Below, piece after piece: positions 62,595-64,000 of a DNA stretch of 64,000 nt; within the stretch, counting starts at the first letter, position 1, and each line of letters starts with the position of its first letter. The notes under the pieces were generated by a model that saw only the letters and a program-made list of their open reading frames with translations, was not told the origin of the DNA and did no database searches. This DNA comes from Caldicoprobacter algeriensis (lineage in GTDB: Bacteria; Bacillota; Clostridia; Caldicoprobacterales; Caldicoprobacteraceae), in NCBI RefSeq assembly GCF_023838525.1, contig NZ_JAHUQD010000005.1:1-64000 (forward strand). The letters run 5' to 3'. The translations under genes and the position numbers were made by a program.

Positions 62595-64000
62595 GTGGTG
62601 GAAATCACGGGCATCATAGAGGAAGTGGTGTTTCGCAACGAGGACAACGGTTTTACCGTGATAGAGGTGAGGGATGAGAGCAGCAGGGCTCTGGTGACGG
62701 CGGTGGGCAGCCTGCCCTATGCCAATGCGGGCGAAAAGGTGCACATCGTGGGCGAGTGGACCATGCACCCCGATTATGGCCAGCAGCTTAAGATCCATGC
62801 CATGAAAAGCGTTGTGCCCTCCACTTTGGACGGCATGGAAAAATACCTGGCATCGGGGCTCATAAAAGGGGTGGGGCCATCCACCGCCAGAAAGCTTATC
62901 GAACGCTTTGGAATGGATGTACTGAAGGTGATAGAATTTCATCCCGAGCGCCTCACCAAGGTGGAAGGGATTGGCCCGGCGAAGGCCGAGATGATAGCCG
63001 CTTCCTATGCTGAACACAGGGAAATAAGGGAAGTCATGATGTTTCTTCAGTCCTACGGCATCACCACCACCTATGCCATAAAGATATACAAGATGTACGG
63101 CAATGACGCTATCGGCATCATAAAGGAAAATCCCTATCGCCTGGCCGACGAGGTGACGGGCATAGGATTTAAGACGGCTGACAGGATAGCGCAGAACATG
63201 GGTGTGGCCTTTGATTCGCACTACCGAATCGCGGCAGGGGTAAAGTACGTGCTTTCCCAGGCGGCAGCCGATGGGCATACCTACCTGCCCAGGGATATTC
63301 TGGTGGAGCAGGCTTCGCTTCTGCTGGGAGTGGACAAAGGCCTGGTGGAAAATGCCATCATATCCCTGGCGGTTCAGCAATCCATTTTTATCGAGAACAT
63401 CGAGGGCCAGACGGCGGTGTACCTGGCACCTTTTTATTACGCCGAGGTGGGGGTGTGCAGGCGCCTTGTAGAGCTGTCGATGGTGGACGTAAACCCGGGC
63501 GCGTTTGACATAGAGGAGATGCTCAGGAAATTTCAGAAGGAGGAAGGTATACTCCTCGCGCTCAAGCAGCGGGAGGCTGTGATCGAGGCTTTATCCAACG
63601 GGGTGACGGTAATAACGGGCGGGCCGGGCACCGGTAAGACCACCATCATTAACTGCATCATAAAGCTGATGGAGCAGCAGGGAATGACGGTGGTGCTGGC
63701 GGCTCCCACCGGCAGGGCGGCCAAGCGCATGACCGAGACTACCGGTAGGGAGGCCAGGACCATACACAGGCTGCTCGAGTACAGCTACAGCGATGAAGGG
63801 CCGTACTTTCAGAAGGATGAGGACGACCCCATACTGGCCGATGCGGTGATAATAGACGAGGTGTCGATGGTGGACGTTCTGCTGATGAACCACCTTTTGA
63901 AGGCCATCGTGCCCGGCACACGGTTGATACTGGTGGGGGACGTTGACCAGCTTCCTTCGGTGGGGCCGGGCAACGTGCTCAAGGATATAATCTCGAGCGG
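62595..64000 (+). CDS. recD2: RecD2-type ATP-dependent DNA helicase (partial, right edge)
   Basis: The first 468 codons of a RecD2 helicase; the stop lies outside the window. An N-terminal OB-like region (ITGIIEEVVFRNEDNGFTVIEV) is followed by paired helix-hairpin-helix motifs (GLIKGVGPSTARKLIERFG, LTKVEGIGPAKAEMI). Walker A is TGGPGTGKTT (about residues 339-348), motif Ia APTGRAAKRM and Walker B VIIDEVSMVD plus VGDVDQLPSVGPG. RecD2 unwinds 5'-3' and is not part of RecBCD. Start GTG 62595 or the adjacent GTG 62598; the initiation site is weak. Continuity of the frame was checked from 62595 to 63603. Confidence 0.93.
   Translation, partial: MVEITGIIEEVVFRNEDNGFTVIEVRDESSRALVTAVGSLPYANAGEKVHIVGEWTMHPDYGQQLKIHAMKSVVPSTLDGMEKYLASGLIKGVGPSTARKLIERFGMDVLKVIEFHPERLTKVEGIGPAKAEMIAASYAEHREIREVMMFLQSYGITTTYAIKIYKMYGNDAIGIIKENPYRLADEVTGIGFKTADRIAQNMGVAFDSHYRIAAGVKYVLSQAAADGHTYLPRDILVEQASLLLGVDKGLVENAIISLAVQQSIFIENIEGQTAVYLAPFYYAEVGVCRRLVELSMVDVNPGAFDIEEMLRKFQKEEGILLALKQREAVIEALSNGVTVITGGPGTGKTTIINCIIKLMEQQGMTVVLAAPTGRAAKRMTETTGREARTIHRLLEYSYSDEGPYFQKDEDDPILADAVIIDEVSMVDVLLMNHLLKAIVPGTRLILVGDVDQLPSVGPGNVLKDIISS

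Noticed and set aside
62595-64000. Frameshift in recD2
   Set aside because: An apparent phase change disappeared on recounting; Walker A at 63603 onward is in frame with GTG 62595.
1-64000. CRISPR array, prophage or intact insertion sequence
   Set aside because: No regularly spaced repeats, phage structural genes, integrase or transposase were seen; only the IS605-type end at 6858-6962 remains.

Overview
The window reads as chromosome of an anaerobic, probably thermophilic, spore-forming member of the Clostridia. Supporting signs are strong AGGAGG-type ribosome-binding sites, two T-box leaders, a TPP riboswitch, a spore photoproduct lyase, a SleB-type cortex hydrolase, a SigO-like/DUF1659/DUF2922/YvrJ module, formate-tetrahydrofolate ligase, a eukaryote-like (type 2) IleRS and a complete NurA-HerA-Mre11-Rad50 set. 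The genus cannot be fixed from the sequence alone. No CRISPR array, rRNA, prophage or intact insertion sequence is visible.

Layout. 0.4-6.5 kb: envelope genes (LemA, TPM-domain lipoprotein, large COG1361-like surface protein; then on the minus strand a YkoP-like protein, a polysaccharide deacetylase and a UgtP-like glycolipid glycosyltransferase). 6.86-6.96 kb: non-coding right-end remnant of an IS200/IS605-type element. 7.1-14.3 kb: tight five-gene DNA-end-processing operon (NurA, free-standing HAS-barrel-like protein, HerA, Mre11/SbcD, Rad50/SbcC). 14.8-17.2 kb: ECF sigma factor, zinc-finger anti-sigma factor and a putative DNA-binding protein. 17.5-29.9 kb: visibly AT-rich carbohydrate locus that matches, gene for gene, the Escherichia coli ycj cluster (LacI regulator, beta-phosphoglucomutase, ABC importer without its ATPase, YcjQ/R/S-like dehydrogenase-epimerase-dehydrogenase, GH65 phosphorylase, GH13_18 phosphorylase). 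30.0-32.9 kb: divergent ArsR-type regulator and GH51 arabinofuranosidase. 33-43.3 kb: aspartokinase, T-box plus ileS, DUF1232 protein, cyclase, EndoQ-like endonuclease, nucleosidase-like protein and spore photoproduct lyase. 43.5-51.2 kb: DUF4380-like protein, mgtE with a long inverted repeat in its leader, TPP riboswitch plus thiT, ahcY, an SAH/MTA deaminase and a deleted DUF815 pseudogene. 51.1-64 kb: a 43-residue membrane peptide, a sleB-like gene interrupted by an in-frame TGA, a ferritin-like protein with a Cys-rich partner, fhs, murC, tRNA-Tyr, metK, the SigO-like module, a very long T-box in front of aroF, and recD2 running off the right edge.

How the genes fit together. The 17.5-29.9 kb island should import an alpha-linked glucoside, redox-epimerise it through 3-keto sugars and cleave it phosphorolytically to glucose-1-phosphate. 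MetK, AhcY and the deaminase form a SAM/SAH branch. DNA repair is over-represented: NurA/HerA/Mre11/Rad50, an EndoQ-like enzyme, spore photoproduct lyase and RecD2. The most interesting features are the ycj-type locus outside Enterobacteria, the archaeal-style repair operon with an extra HAS-barrel gene, the orphan IS605 end, the mgtE leader repeat, the unusually long aroF T-box and the two broken genes (DUF815, sleB).
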